A stretch of 6,440 nucleotides of DNA from CBFHOS01 sp965657645 (GCA_965657645.1 CBFHOS010000054.1:1-6440); one strand, 5' to 3'. Positions 1 through 6,100 are shown, numbered from the stretch's first letter. Numbers and translations are program-made. Notes: a model not told the origin generated them from the sequence alone.

Positions 1-67
1 CGCGAATGTCATAACCACCCTGCTGGCTAATGCGCACGTCCTTATCTATTTCTGACAGGAGACACGC

Positions 68-1693
68 ATGTCGCTTCAACCTCCCCTCACCGAATTGGAA
101 ATCAAAACCGATTCTTCCGGCTTTTATTCAGGCTTCAACACGTTCGTTACCGTTGGATCAAAAATACTTATCGGCCTATTGATCCTCTGGGCTTCGGTTT
201 GGTCCGACCAGGCCGCCACCATGTTAAAGACGCTAAACAGTCTTTTGCTCAGCTATTTTGGGCATTGGTATATGTATGTGGTGTTTTTCTACATCGTTGT
301 CTGCGTCGGCCTCGCACTCTGGCCGGCATCTGGCCGAATAAAACTTGGCAAACCGGATGAAAAACCGGAATTCTCCAACTTCTCGTGGTTCTCAATGATG
401 TTTGGCGCGGGTATCGGCATTGGCATGTTAACCTACGCCACCGCAGAACCGATTTATCACTGGGGCAACAATCCATCGGTTATTACTGGTCTGGTGAACG
501 GGGAAACCCTTGAAAATGTCCGTCCGGCCTTTCAATGGTCGTTCCTGCATTGGGGATTTTCTGCATGGGCCTGTTATGCTTTGGTTGGCTTAACGCTCGC
601 CTTCTTCTGTTATTCTCGTGGATTACCGCTGACAATTCGCTCTGGCCTAACCCCGCTATTCGGCAAGGCTTTGGCCGGGCCATTGGGCCATGCGGTTGAT
701 ATCGTCTCGGTCATTGCCACTATACTCGGCGTCTCGGTGACAATCGGATATGGCGTGTCACAATTTGCGTCGGGTGTTTTCAATATCACCGGGGCCGGAT
801 GGATTATGAACGCTGACGGTAACCCGACAGTGGTTGCCATGATCCTGTCGCTAGTAGTGGTTATGGTGGCCTCAACCTTCTCGGCGCTATCTGGCGTTGG
901 CAGGGGCATTAAATGGCTGTCCAACATCAATATGAGCTTGTCGCTATTCCTATTGGCATTCTTCGTCCTGTTTGGCTCCACACTGTTCATGTTCAAGAGC
1001 CTGTTTCTCGGTATATGGGATTATCTGGTTGCGGTGATACCAATGTCGACCACGGTTTGGACTGACACTGGTACAGAGCTATCTAGCAAGCTTGCTGGTT
1101 GGCAAGGTGGCTGGACGATCTTTTATTGGGCGTGGTGGATTGCCTTTGCCCCGTTTGTTGGATTGTTTTTAGCGCGTATTTCGCGTGGTCGCTCAATCCG
1201 TGAATTTGTTCTAGGCGCGATGATTGTTCCGTCCCTCATGTGCTTTATATGGTTTGCCTTTGTTGGTGGAACAGCCATTGATCTTGAATTGTCTGGCCGT
1301 GCTGGCAGATCCATTCTGGATAGTGGAATTTCATCACAGCTTTTCGCAACGGTGAATGTCTTGCTTAGCCCAATGATGGCAACATTAATGTCGGTCATCA
1401 TCGTGATATTGCTGCTGACATTCTTGGTTACATCGGCTGACTCGGCGGTGTTGATTATCAACACTATCGCGGCGGCGGGCGATGCGTCGCAAAAGGCAAA
1501 TATCCACATCATTGTATGGGGTTGTGCCCTAACCCTCGTTATTGGCGTATTGCTGACGGTTGGTGGTCTTGGGGCCATTAACTCGGCGATGATTATCGGC
1601 GCCTTGCCCTTTTCCATGGTGATGGCATTGATGGGGGTTTCCTTAGTCAAAGCCATTGTCCGAGACGAAATGCGCGGTAAAGCCGGAAAATAA
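68..1693 (+). CDS. BCCT family transporter (betaine/carnitine/choline-type carrier)
   Basis: A 541-aa polytopic inner-membrane protein with about 12 hydrophobic segments, the usual size and shape of BCCT carriers, which import quaternary-ammonium or sulfonium osmolytes such as glycine betaine, choline, carnitine or DMSP. The Gly-rich TM3 motif GIGIG is at residues 115-119, followed by AEP at 126-128. The TM4 box H161-W162, W167, Y170 and the TM8 signature around 349-380 (W354, W356, W357, P362, ARISRGR) are present. T455-S456 match the Na2 ligands T467/S468 of BetP. By my alignment, BetP T250 (Na1') is replaced by V222 and BetP W377 by F360, so coupling and substrate may differ from BetP. Only about 15 residues follow the last membrane segment, unlike the long osmosensing tail of BetP. 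The start is supported by AGGAG at 57-61, six bases upstream. A strong terminator follows. The family is certain; the substrate is not known. Confidence 0.95.
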   Translation: MSLQPPLTELEIKTDSSGFYSGFNTFVTVGSKILIGLLILWASVWSDQAATMLKTLNSLLLSYFGHWYMYVVFFYIVVCVGLALWPASGRIKLGKPDEKPEFSNFSWFSMMFGAGIGIGMLTYATAEPIYHWGNNPSVITGLVNGETLENVRPAFQWSFLHWGFSAWACYALVGLTLAFFCYSRGLPLTIRSGLTPLFGKALAGPLGHAVDIVSVIATILGVSVTIGYGVSQFASGVFNITGAGWIMNADGNPTVVAMILSLVVVMVASTFSALSGVGRGIKWLSNINMSLSLFLLAFFVLFGSTLFMFKSLFLGIWDYLVAVIPMSTTVWTDTGTELSSKLAGWQGGWTIFYWAWWIAFAPFVGLFLARISRGRSIREFVLGAMIVPSLMCFIWFAFVGGTAIDLELSGRAGRSILDSGISSQLFATVNVLLSPMMATLMSVIIVILLLTFLVTSADSAVLIINTIAAAGDASQKANIHIIVWGCALTLVIGVLLTVGGLGAINSAMIIGALPFSMVMALMGVSLVKAIVRDEMRGKAGK

Positions 1694-1735
1694 TCCAGCA
1701 TGTTACCCAGGCATAAAATGTAAAAGACCAAATTT

Positions 1736-1771
1736 AATGCTGGCGGCACAATGATGTCGCCAGCATTTTTT
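1736..1771 (+). terminator. Rho-independent terminator after the BCCT gene
   Basis: Bases 1736-1745 (AATGCTGGCG) are perfectly complementary to 1758-1767 (CGCCAGCATT). The stem can be extended by G1746-U1757, C1747-G1756 and A1748-U1755, giving 13 pairs closed by a six-base loop at 1749-1754. A run of six T at 1766-1771 follows the stem on the + strand. The hairpin starts 42 bases after the transporter stop codon and separates it from the dehydrogenase gene. It reads best as a + strand terminator; there is no comparable T-run for the other direction. Confidence 0.9.
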
Positions 1772-1784
1772 ATCACTAGTGATA
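1771..1784. promoter_or_regulatory. 14-bp perfect palindrome, candidate operator of the dehydrogenase gene
   Basis: TATCACTAGTGATA reads identically on both strands. It begins at the last T of the transporter terminator and lies 63 bases upstream of the dehydrogenase start codon. A weak promoter-like pair lies just downstream: TTGGCG at 1794-1799 and TTAGAT at 1819-1824, with 19 bases between. If those boxes are used, the palindrome would sit just upstream of the -35, a usual place for a dimeric regulator. The palindrome is seen directly; the operator role is inference, and no regulator family can be assigned. Confidence 0.35.
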
Positions 1785-1846
1785 TTTTAAGAATTGGCGT
1801 TAGTGTGATTTAGATCTTTTAGATAAGCAATGAGAACGAGGGTGTC

Positions 1847-3268
1847 ATGGCGGGTGAAGCATTTCTAAAATCAGTCGAAACCAGTTTCAAGGCGACTATG
1901 CAATGCATTAGTCAGGATGGTTCAGGCGCGGAAATATCGGAAGAACTAGCCCATAAGATCATGGTTGCCAATTCAACCTATGTGGTGCGCTTTGGCGTTC
2001 GTTTGCGCGGCACTTTGCATACATTCGTTGGCTATCGGTCTGTTCACTCAGAGCATTTTGAACCGGTAAAGGGCGGCATCCGTTATTCACTCGAGGTCAG
2101 CCAGCGTGAGGTCGAGGCCCTCGCGGCCTTGATGACGTTTAAATGTGCGTTGATGGAATTGCCGTTTGGTGGGGCCAAGGGTGGTTTGATTATTGACCCG
2201 CGTGAATGGAGCGTGCCGGAGCTAGAGCGCATTACGCGCCGCTTTGCACAGGAATTATCGAAACGGAACCTTATTCACCCATCACAAAATGTCCCTGCCC
2301 CCGATGTTGGCACTGGTGAACGTGAGATGGCGTGGATGGCGGATGAATATAAACGGCTTCATCCTGAAGAATTGAATGCATGGGCGGCGGTTACCGGCAA
2401 GCCCCTCAATAAAGGCGGGATCGCCGGACGAACCGAGGCAACTGGCCGCGGGGTTCAATATGGTCTACAGGCATTTTTCAACCACCCCAATGATGTGAAA
2501 AAGGCAGGACTAACCCCCGGCCTTGCTGGCAAGCGCGTCATTGTTCAAGGATTAGGTAATGTTGGGTATCACGCGGCCCTATTCCTGTCACAGGAGGATG
2601 GCGCTCTGATCACCCATGTTCTAGAGCGTGATGGCACGGTGGTGAACGAGAACGGTATCGATATCGCCGCGTTGCATGCGCATATCGTTGAAACCGGCGG
2701 TACCAAGGGTTTTGACGGATATTGCAATAATGGCATTGAAATGCTGGAGGCCGATGCGGATATCATGATCCCCGCCGCTCTGGAATTGGTTATCAACGAA
2801 GACAATGCGCCGCGGATCAAAACACCGTTGATTATCGAAGCGGCAAACGGACCTATTAGTTCGGGCGCAGACGCAATTCTGCGCGACCGTGGTACCGTCA
2901 TTATCCCCGATCTATATGCCAATGCGGGCGGGGTAACGGTTAGCTATTTTGAATGGATTAAGAACCTAACGCATATGCGCTTTGGCCGGATGCAAAGACG
3001 CGAAAGTGAGAGCCATTTCAGGGCCATTATTCAGGGCGTTGAGCAAATGACCGGCAAAGAATTTCCGAGCGAGTTACGCAGTGATGCCGTTGATGGGGCA
3101 ACCGAATTGGATCTGGTGCGCTCTGGCCTCGAAGACACGATGAAAATTGCCTATGAAGCGATCAGCTCGGAATGGCATAGCAACAGCAATATTCCGGACC
3201 TGCGCACAGCCGCTATGAGTATCGCGATTAAGCGCGTTGCAAATAGTTATCTGTCAATTGGTATCTAG
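1847..3268 (+). CDS. Glu/Leu/Phe/Val dehydrogenase, probably NAD-dependent glutamate dehydrogenase
   Basis: A 473-aa cytosolic enzyme of the amino-acid dehydrogenase superfamily, catalysing reversible oxidative deamination of an L-amino acid to a 2-oxo acid and ammonia. The substrate and catalytic lysines are K75 (KGGIR), K99 (TFK) and K111 (GGAKGG). Their spacings of 24 and 12 match K89, K113 and K125 of the clostridial glutamate dehydrogenase. D153 lies in PAPDVGTG, and S366 in GGVTVSYFEW matches the glutamate-binding serine. The Rossmann motif GLGNVG is at 235-240, and acidic E260 near the end of the second strand suggests NAD rather than NADP. The protein is somewhat longer than the usual 410-450 residues, mainly through a C-terminal tail from about residue 440. 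The ribosome site GAGGG (1838-1842) lies four bases before ATG. Glutamate is the best guess for the substrate. A globin gene follows closely. Confidence 0.95.
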   Translation: MAGEAFLKSVETSFKATMQCISQDGSGAEISEELAHKIMVANSTYVVRFGVRLRGTLHTFVGYRSVHSEHFEPVKGGIRYSLEVSQREVEALAALMTFKCALMELPFGGAKGGLIIDPREWSVPELERITRRFAQELSKRNLIHPSQNVPAPDVGTGEREMAWMADEYKRLHPEELNAWAAVTGKPLNKGGIAGRTEATGRGVQYGLQAFFNHPNDVKKAGLTPGLAGKRVIVQGLGNVGYHAALFLSQEDGALITHVLERDGTVVNENGIDIAALHAHIVETGGTKGFDGYCNNGIEMLEADADIMIPAALELVINEDNAPRIKTPLIIEAANGPISSGADAILRDRGTVIIPDLYANAGGVTVSYFEWIKNLTHMRFGRMQRRESESHFRAIIQGVEQMTGKEFPSELRSDAVDGATELDLVRSGLEDTMKIAYEAISSEWHSNSNIPDLRTAAMSIAIKRVANSYLSIGI

Positions 3269-3296
3269 TGATATGATCCTATATCGAAGCGATTTT

Positions 3297-3300
3297 AGGA
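3297..3300 (+). promoter_or_regulatory. Ribosome binding site deciding the globin start
   Basis: AGGA directly abuts the ATG at 3301, leaving no spacer, so that codon is an unlikely start. It lies nine bases before the in-frame ATG at 3310, an acceptable distance. The globin is therefore annotated from 3310; the longer form would add only three residues. Confidence 0.6.
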
Positions 3301-3309
3301 ATGCTCGGT

Positions 3310-3672
3310 ATGGGCCGATCTCTATACATCAAATATGGTAGCCGGATCACCTCCGGCACGGCAGAATTGCTATATGACCGCATTACAAAAGACCCTAGCC
3401 TCGCCAGTTTTTTTACCAATGTAGACATCGACAAATTACGCGAACATATGAGTGATGTGCTCGGCGTTATCGCCGGTGGTCCCAACATTTATAAGGGCCG
3501 AAATATCAAAGAGGCGCATGCCCAATTCGCCATCACACGTGCCGATTTCGACAATGTTGCCGCACATTTAATAGCTAGCCTCGCCGCAATGGGGGTAGAG
3601 CCTGATGATATTGATATTGTTCTGGCCGAGGTCGCCAAAACCGCGGATGATATCATCACGATCAAGTCGTAA
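3310..3672 (+). CDS. Group I (N-type) truncated haemoglobin
   Basis: A 120-aa 2-on-2 globin, the normal length for group I. Truncated haemoglobins bind haem and handle O2 or NO, often as NO dioxygenases; the physiological role here is unknown. Aligned with M. tuberculosis HbN, the B10 tyrosine is Y22 and the proximal F8 histidine is H70 (in AHAQFAIT), with the same 48-residue spacing as Y33-H81. F34-F35 correspond to the CD-region phenylalanines, and GGP at 56-58 and YKGR at 61-64 fit the family pattern. E7 is L43, as in HbN, but E11 is M47 where HbN has glutamine, which may change distal-pocket hydrogen bonding. The start at 3310 is chosen from AGGA at 3297-3300; the alternative is 3301. The gene begins 41 bases after the dehydrogenase stop with no terminator between, suggesting one transcript. 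It converges on the deacetylase gene. Confidence 0.93.
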   Translation: MGRSLYIKYGSRITSGTAELLYDRITKDPSLASFFTNVDIDKLREHMSDVLGVIAGGPNIYKGRNIKEAHAQFAITRADFDNVAAHLIASLAAMGVEPDDIDIVLAEVAKTADDIITIKS

Positions 3673-3690
3673 CCTGCCCTAATGGAATGG

Positions 3691-4593
3691 TTAGGCAAAT
3701 GCTAATGCGGCTGAAAAAACGATGCTGTGCCGTGCGGCGACCTCATCCTGATCGGTGCCATAACCGCCACCAATAACCGTGACCACTGGAATATCACGCT
3801 CTCTGAAATGCCCAATAATAGCCTTGTCACGGGCCATAATGCCGTCATTGGTCATCTCTAGATAACCAAGGCGATCATTGGCGTGAACGTCCACACCCGC
3901 GTCATATAAGACCAAATCAGGGCGAACGCCGGTTTCGTCTAAATGGGCCAGCGTATCGCGAACAATGGTGATATAGCCGTCATCACTGGTGCCCTTTTCG
4001 ATCTCGACATCAAGATTGCTAGTCGCCTTTCGGGCCGGATAATTGGTGCGGCAATGCATAGAACAGGTGAAAACACGATCATCATTTTCAAGAATGCGCG
4101 CGGTCCCATCGCCTTGATGAACATCGCAATCGATGATCAACACTGATTTCACCGCGCCCTCATTACATAAAGATGTCGCCGCATATGCCAGATCATTGAA
4201 TACACAAAATCCGGCGCCGTAATCATAATGGGCGTGGTGCGTACCACCGGCGGCGTGGCACGCCAAGCCGGTCAATAGCGCGTGACGCGCCGCCAACAAG
4301 GTGCCATTAACAGCCAGAAATGACCGGCGGGCGAGCACCTCACTCCAATTGAGGCCCAAAACACGAATTTGCTCTGCGGCCAATGTGCCGTTTGCAATCG
4401 CATCGATATAATCAGGATGTTGGGTGATCGCCAGATCACGGGCCATAGCGGGCTCGGGCTGGTGGATATCAAAGCGATCCAACAGCCCGTTTTTATCCAG
4501 ATTGGCCATCAAGCGGCTGAATTTAGTTGCCGGAAACCTATGGCCGTCCGGCAATGGGATATCGTAATTAGGATGAAAAACCAGAGATGGCAT
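3691..4593 (-). CDS. Histone deacetylase family protein, class IV (HDAC11)-like
   Basis: A 300-aa zinc-dependent amidohydrolase of the arginase/deacetylase fold, expected to remove acyl groups from lysines or small amines in the cytosol. The full active site is visible: H119-H120 in GGTHH, the zinc ligands D157 and H159 in DCDVHQGDG, the third ligand D235 in AGVDVHANDRLG, and the catalytic tyrosine Y278 in GGGYG. The compact size and the stretches GTSDDGY and NDRLG resemble eukaryotic HDAC11 (class IV) and its bacterial relatives more than acetoin-utilisation AcuC. The substrate cannot be told from sequence; acetyl-lysine, longer acyl-lysine or acetylpolyamine are all possible. The start lacks a visible Shine-Dalgarno sequence and lies 15 bases after the rhodanese stop, so translation is probably coupled to that gene. 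The N-terminus SLVFHPNYDIPLP looks complete for the family. Confidence 0.94.
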   Translation of the reverse strand: MPSLVFHPNYDIPLPDGHRFPATKFSRLMANLDKNGLLDRFDIHQPEPAMARDLAITQHPDYIDAIANGTLAAEQIRVLGLNWSEVLARRSFLAVNGTLLAARHALLTGLACHAAGGTHHAHYDYGAGFCVFNDLAYAATSLCNEGAVKSVLIIDCDVHQGDGTARILENDDRVFTCSMHCRTNYPARKATSNLDVEIEKGTSDDGYITIVRDTLAHLDETGVRPDLVLYDAGVDVHANDRLGYLEMTNDGIMARDKAIIGHFRERDIPVVTVIGGGYGTDQDEVAARHSIVFSAALAFA

Positions 4594-4608
4594 AGGCGCA
4601 AACGCTGC

Positions 4609-4983
4609 CTAGCTATCGATTTTACCGCCAGCTTCGACCCAGTCTTTGAACCCACCGATATTAGCGACGTTTTTGTAGCCCATATCAGCAAGGGTTTTGC
4701 CGGCCAGAGCCGCCATGCCACCCGCCGCACAAACCAGCAAAATATCAGCGTCTTTTTGCAAAACAGGGTTATGTAGAGCAGTTGAGTCATCAGCCGCAAA
4801 TTCCATAAATCCACGGGGGATATGCACCGCTCCGGCAATTGTACCGGTTTCAGCAATCATCGCACTGTCGCGTACATCAATAAAGATCGAGTTGCCAGCC
4901 TCATGCTTGGCGATCGCATCCTCAACTGACAAGCGCGGCACAACTGCATTTGCGTCTGCTAAATAATCTGTGGCTGATTTCAT
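4609..4983 (-). CDS. Single-domain rhodanese-like protein
   Basis: A 124-aa protein with one rhodanese domain at about residues 17-119. Such domains carry sulfur as a cysteine persulfide, or act in other cysteine chemistry. The CH2A-like segment IDVRDS is at 35-40, followed by GTIAGAVHIP at 47-56. The candidate catalytic cysteine is C85 in the loop C-A-A-G-G-M, and the C-terminal motif GYKNVANIGGFKDWVEAGG is typical. The arginine usual at the sixth loop position (CxxGxR) is methionine M90, which may weaken classical thiosulfate sulfurtransferase activity. There is no signal peptide, so it is cytosolic. It is the first gene of a two-gene operon with the class IV-like deacetylase. The start is fixed by a strong ribosome site, GAGGGGA, reading from 4996 to 4990, six bases before ATG. 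Confidence 0.92.
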   Translation of the reverse strand: MKSATDYLADANAVVPRLSVEDAIAKHEAGNSIFIDVRDSAMIAETGTIAGAVHIPRGFMEFAADDSTALHNPVLQKDADILLVCAAGGMAALAGKTLADMGYKNVANIGGFKDWVEAGGKIDS

Positions 4984-5452
4984 GATCTGTCCCCTCGAAA
5001 AAAACTATGTCCTACAGTTAAGGGCGCTAGCTAGCAAGTCAAGCCCCACACAGTGATGCGACCTGCAATTGTGTGATGGCTTTGGGCAATCATTTTATCC
5101 GGAAATTAGCCAAATATTCAGTGTTTTTTCAGTAACCTTGCTTTTGCATTGAACCACGCGCATAACAGATGGACTAGCGTGCGGCGGTATGGACCGTGCG
5201 CAATTTCGATGGACGCCATCTCTGATTTGGGCGTCGCCTCTGTTTATTACCGAGCCTGAACCAGCGTCGCATTGATGCCGGTTATTCTAACGCGTCCCCT
5301 CATTCTGGCGGGCGTGACTATGCGTCGATACTCGTCTCACTATCCTAATCCCAACGCCCTGCCGTGATGTAATTCCGCCTGATCTGTTTGTTATTTCTAC
5401 ACCAAATATTGAAACACAGATGTCATCGCGGGGCTTTAGAAAGGACCAACCA
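4984..5452. other. 469-base intergenic region between divergent units
   Basis: No convincing protein gene was found here; the longest ATG-led frame noticed on the + strand is 28 codons (5189-5275) and has no good ribosome site. For the leftward rhodanese unit the region holds the ribosome site (4990-4996), a perfect 10-bp palindrome GCTAGCTAGC (5026-5035) and a -35-like TTGACT (complement of 5037-5042) with no good -10. For the rightward unit it holds a direct repeat TTCAGT at 5117-5122 and 5128-5133, a weak promoter pair at 5138-5166, and a short hairpin pairing 5212-5217 with 5230-5235. If that promoter is used, the next gene would have a leader of about 280 bases, long enough for a regulatory RNA or a separate small RNA. 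No known RNA family was recognised. Confidence 0.5.
5138..5166 (+). promoter_or_regulatory. Weak sigma70-type promoter candidate
   Basis: TTGCTT at 5138-5143, preceded by CC, and CATAAC at 5161-5166 are separated by 17 bases. They match the -35 and -10 consensus at three and four of six positions. The position fits transcription of the small-gene cluster to the right, but the start codon of its first gene is nearly 290 bases downstream. A nearer, better promoter was not found. This is a pattern match only. Confidence 0.25.
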
Positions 5453-5584
5453 ATGGCCAAGGGCAATAGTAGAAAAGGCAATCGCGAACTTAAGAAGCCA
5501 AAGAAAGAAACCCCTAAAGTGGTTGCAACTGCGGCATTTTCCAAACCAGCTGAGCTGAAAATCGGCTCGAAGAAACCGAAATAA
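5453..5584 (+). CDS. Small Lys-rich basic protein (43 aa)
   Basis: This 43-aa gene has a good ribosome site, AAGGA at 5441-5445, seven bases before ATG. The product has 12 lysines and 2 arginines against 3 acidic residues, and lacks a membrane segment and cysteine. The N-terminal part, KGNSRKGNRELKKPKK at residues 3-18, resembles a short protein family seen in many proteobacteria, with starts of the form MxKGNxRxNRExKKPKK and a variable Ala/Pro/Lys tail. That resemblance is from memory. The function of the family is unknown to me; the charge suggests binding to nucleic acid or ribosomes, which is inference. The next gene starts one base after its stop codon, so the two are probably translated from one message. 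Confidence 0.75.
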   Translation: MAKGNSRKGNRELKKPKKETPKVVATAAFSKPAELKIGSKKPK

Positions 5585-5585
5585 T

Positions 5586-5858
5586 ATGAAATTAACAATG
5601 CTGACCGGCATGTTTTGCACGGTCTCAATCGCAACCGTTCTGATCTCTAGCGCGGCGAATGCGGCAGAGTACAAACTCGAACCATCCGGTGATAGCTATC
5701 TGTCCTTAAATGAATGCCTTTACGCAGTGTCAAAAGGCACCCCGATTGGCGCGGCGGCGGACGGTATTTACATCTACAAAAACGAGTTGTGGCAATTCAC
5801 GTATGCAACGGCCGAACAGACTGTAACCTGTGATCAGCTGGGCGTTCTATCGGAATAG
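5586..5858 (+). CDS. Small exported protein of unknown function (90 aa)
   Basis: I do not recognise the family. The first 26 residues form a classical Sec signal peptide: MKLT, a hydrophobic core around residues 5-20, and a likely cleavage site after ANA at 24-26. The mature protein would be about 64 residues in the periplasm or outside the cell. It has just two cysteines, C44 (in LNECLYAVS) and C82 (in TVTCDQLG), which could form one disulfide. It is rich in Tyr and small residues (GIYIYKNELWQFTY at 60-73), suggesting a small beta-rich fold. Its start lies one base after the stop of the 43-aa basic protein and has no well-placed ribosome site, which points to translational coupling. An in-frame ATG at 5598 would leave a shorter signal. 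Confidence 0.75.
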   Translation: MKLTMLTGMFCTVSIATVLISSAANAAEYKLEPSGDSYLSLNECLYAVSKGTPIGAAADGIYIYKNELWQFTYATAEQTVTCDQLGVLSE

Positions 5859-5929
5859 CCTGCTTGTTCCCTCCCGCTTTATCCCGGGCCATATTTATCC
5901 AACCCAGACACCATCTTCATAGGATCGTT

Positions 5930-6100
5930 ATGCAAAAAGAAACCCCAGTATTAAGTGCCAAAGCCCTTTCAGACCTCGGCATCATCAAAAAAAGTGTCGA
6001 CATATTTCATGTTGGTGAACATCAATATAGCAATATAGAGCATGCTGTTGCCGAGGCCCACCGCGCTATCGCCAAAAAGCTGGCATCAGAAAAGGCCTGA
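5930..6100 (+). CDS. Hypothetical protein (56 aa)
   Basis: This small soluble protein has no recognised family. The start at 5930 is chosen because AGGA (5921-5924) lies five bases upstream; a TTG at 5864 in the same frame has no such support and would add an unlikely Pro-rich leader. The product has no signal peptide, membrane segment or cysteine. Its second half (YSNIEHAVAEAHRAIAKKLASEKA, about 33-56) looks like one amphipathic helix, and the middle FHVGEHQY (26-33) is Gly/His-rich. It follows the exported-protein gene by 71 bases with no terminator seen, and it converges on the tRNA gene 26 bases away. It is moderately likely to be real. Confidence 0.55.
   Translation: MQKETPVLSAKALSDLGIIKKSVDIFHVGEHQYSNIEHAVAEAHRAIAKKLASEKA

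Noticed and set aside
1..55. Possible C-terminal end of an upstream + strand gene (one frame open to a stop at 28-30, another to a stop at 53-55)
   Set aside because: Too short to choose between the frames or to recognise a family; both could be chance.
1123..1776. 217-codon - strand frame opposite the BCCT gene
   Set aside because: It is a shadow of the transporter gene, runs through its terminator, and has no domain-like features.
3675..3697. Imperfect hairpin (TGCC-C-TAA with TTA-GGCA, one bulge) between the convergent globin and deacetylase genes
   Set aside because: Only seven pairs with a bulge and no T-run on either strand, so it is not supported as a terminator.
5047..5075. CACACA/TGTGTG inverted pair resembling a CRP-like site
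   Set aside because: The half sites are 17 bases apart and low in complexity, and do not match a CRP/FNR box.
5189..5275. 28-codon ATG-led frame in the intergenic region
   Set aside because: No good ribosome site, no recognisable composition or motif, and a length expected by chance.
5287..5674. Two overlapping - strand frames opposite the small genes
   Set aside because: They are antisense to the 43-aa and 90-aa genes, which have better ribosome sites and a clear signal peptide; the frames show no family features.
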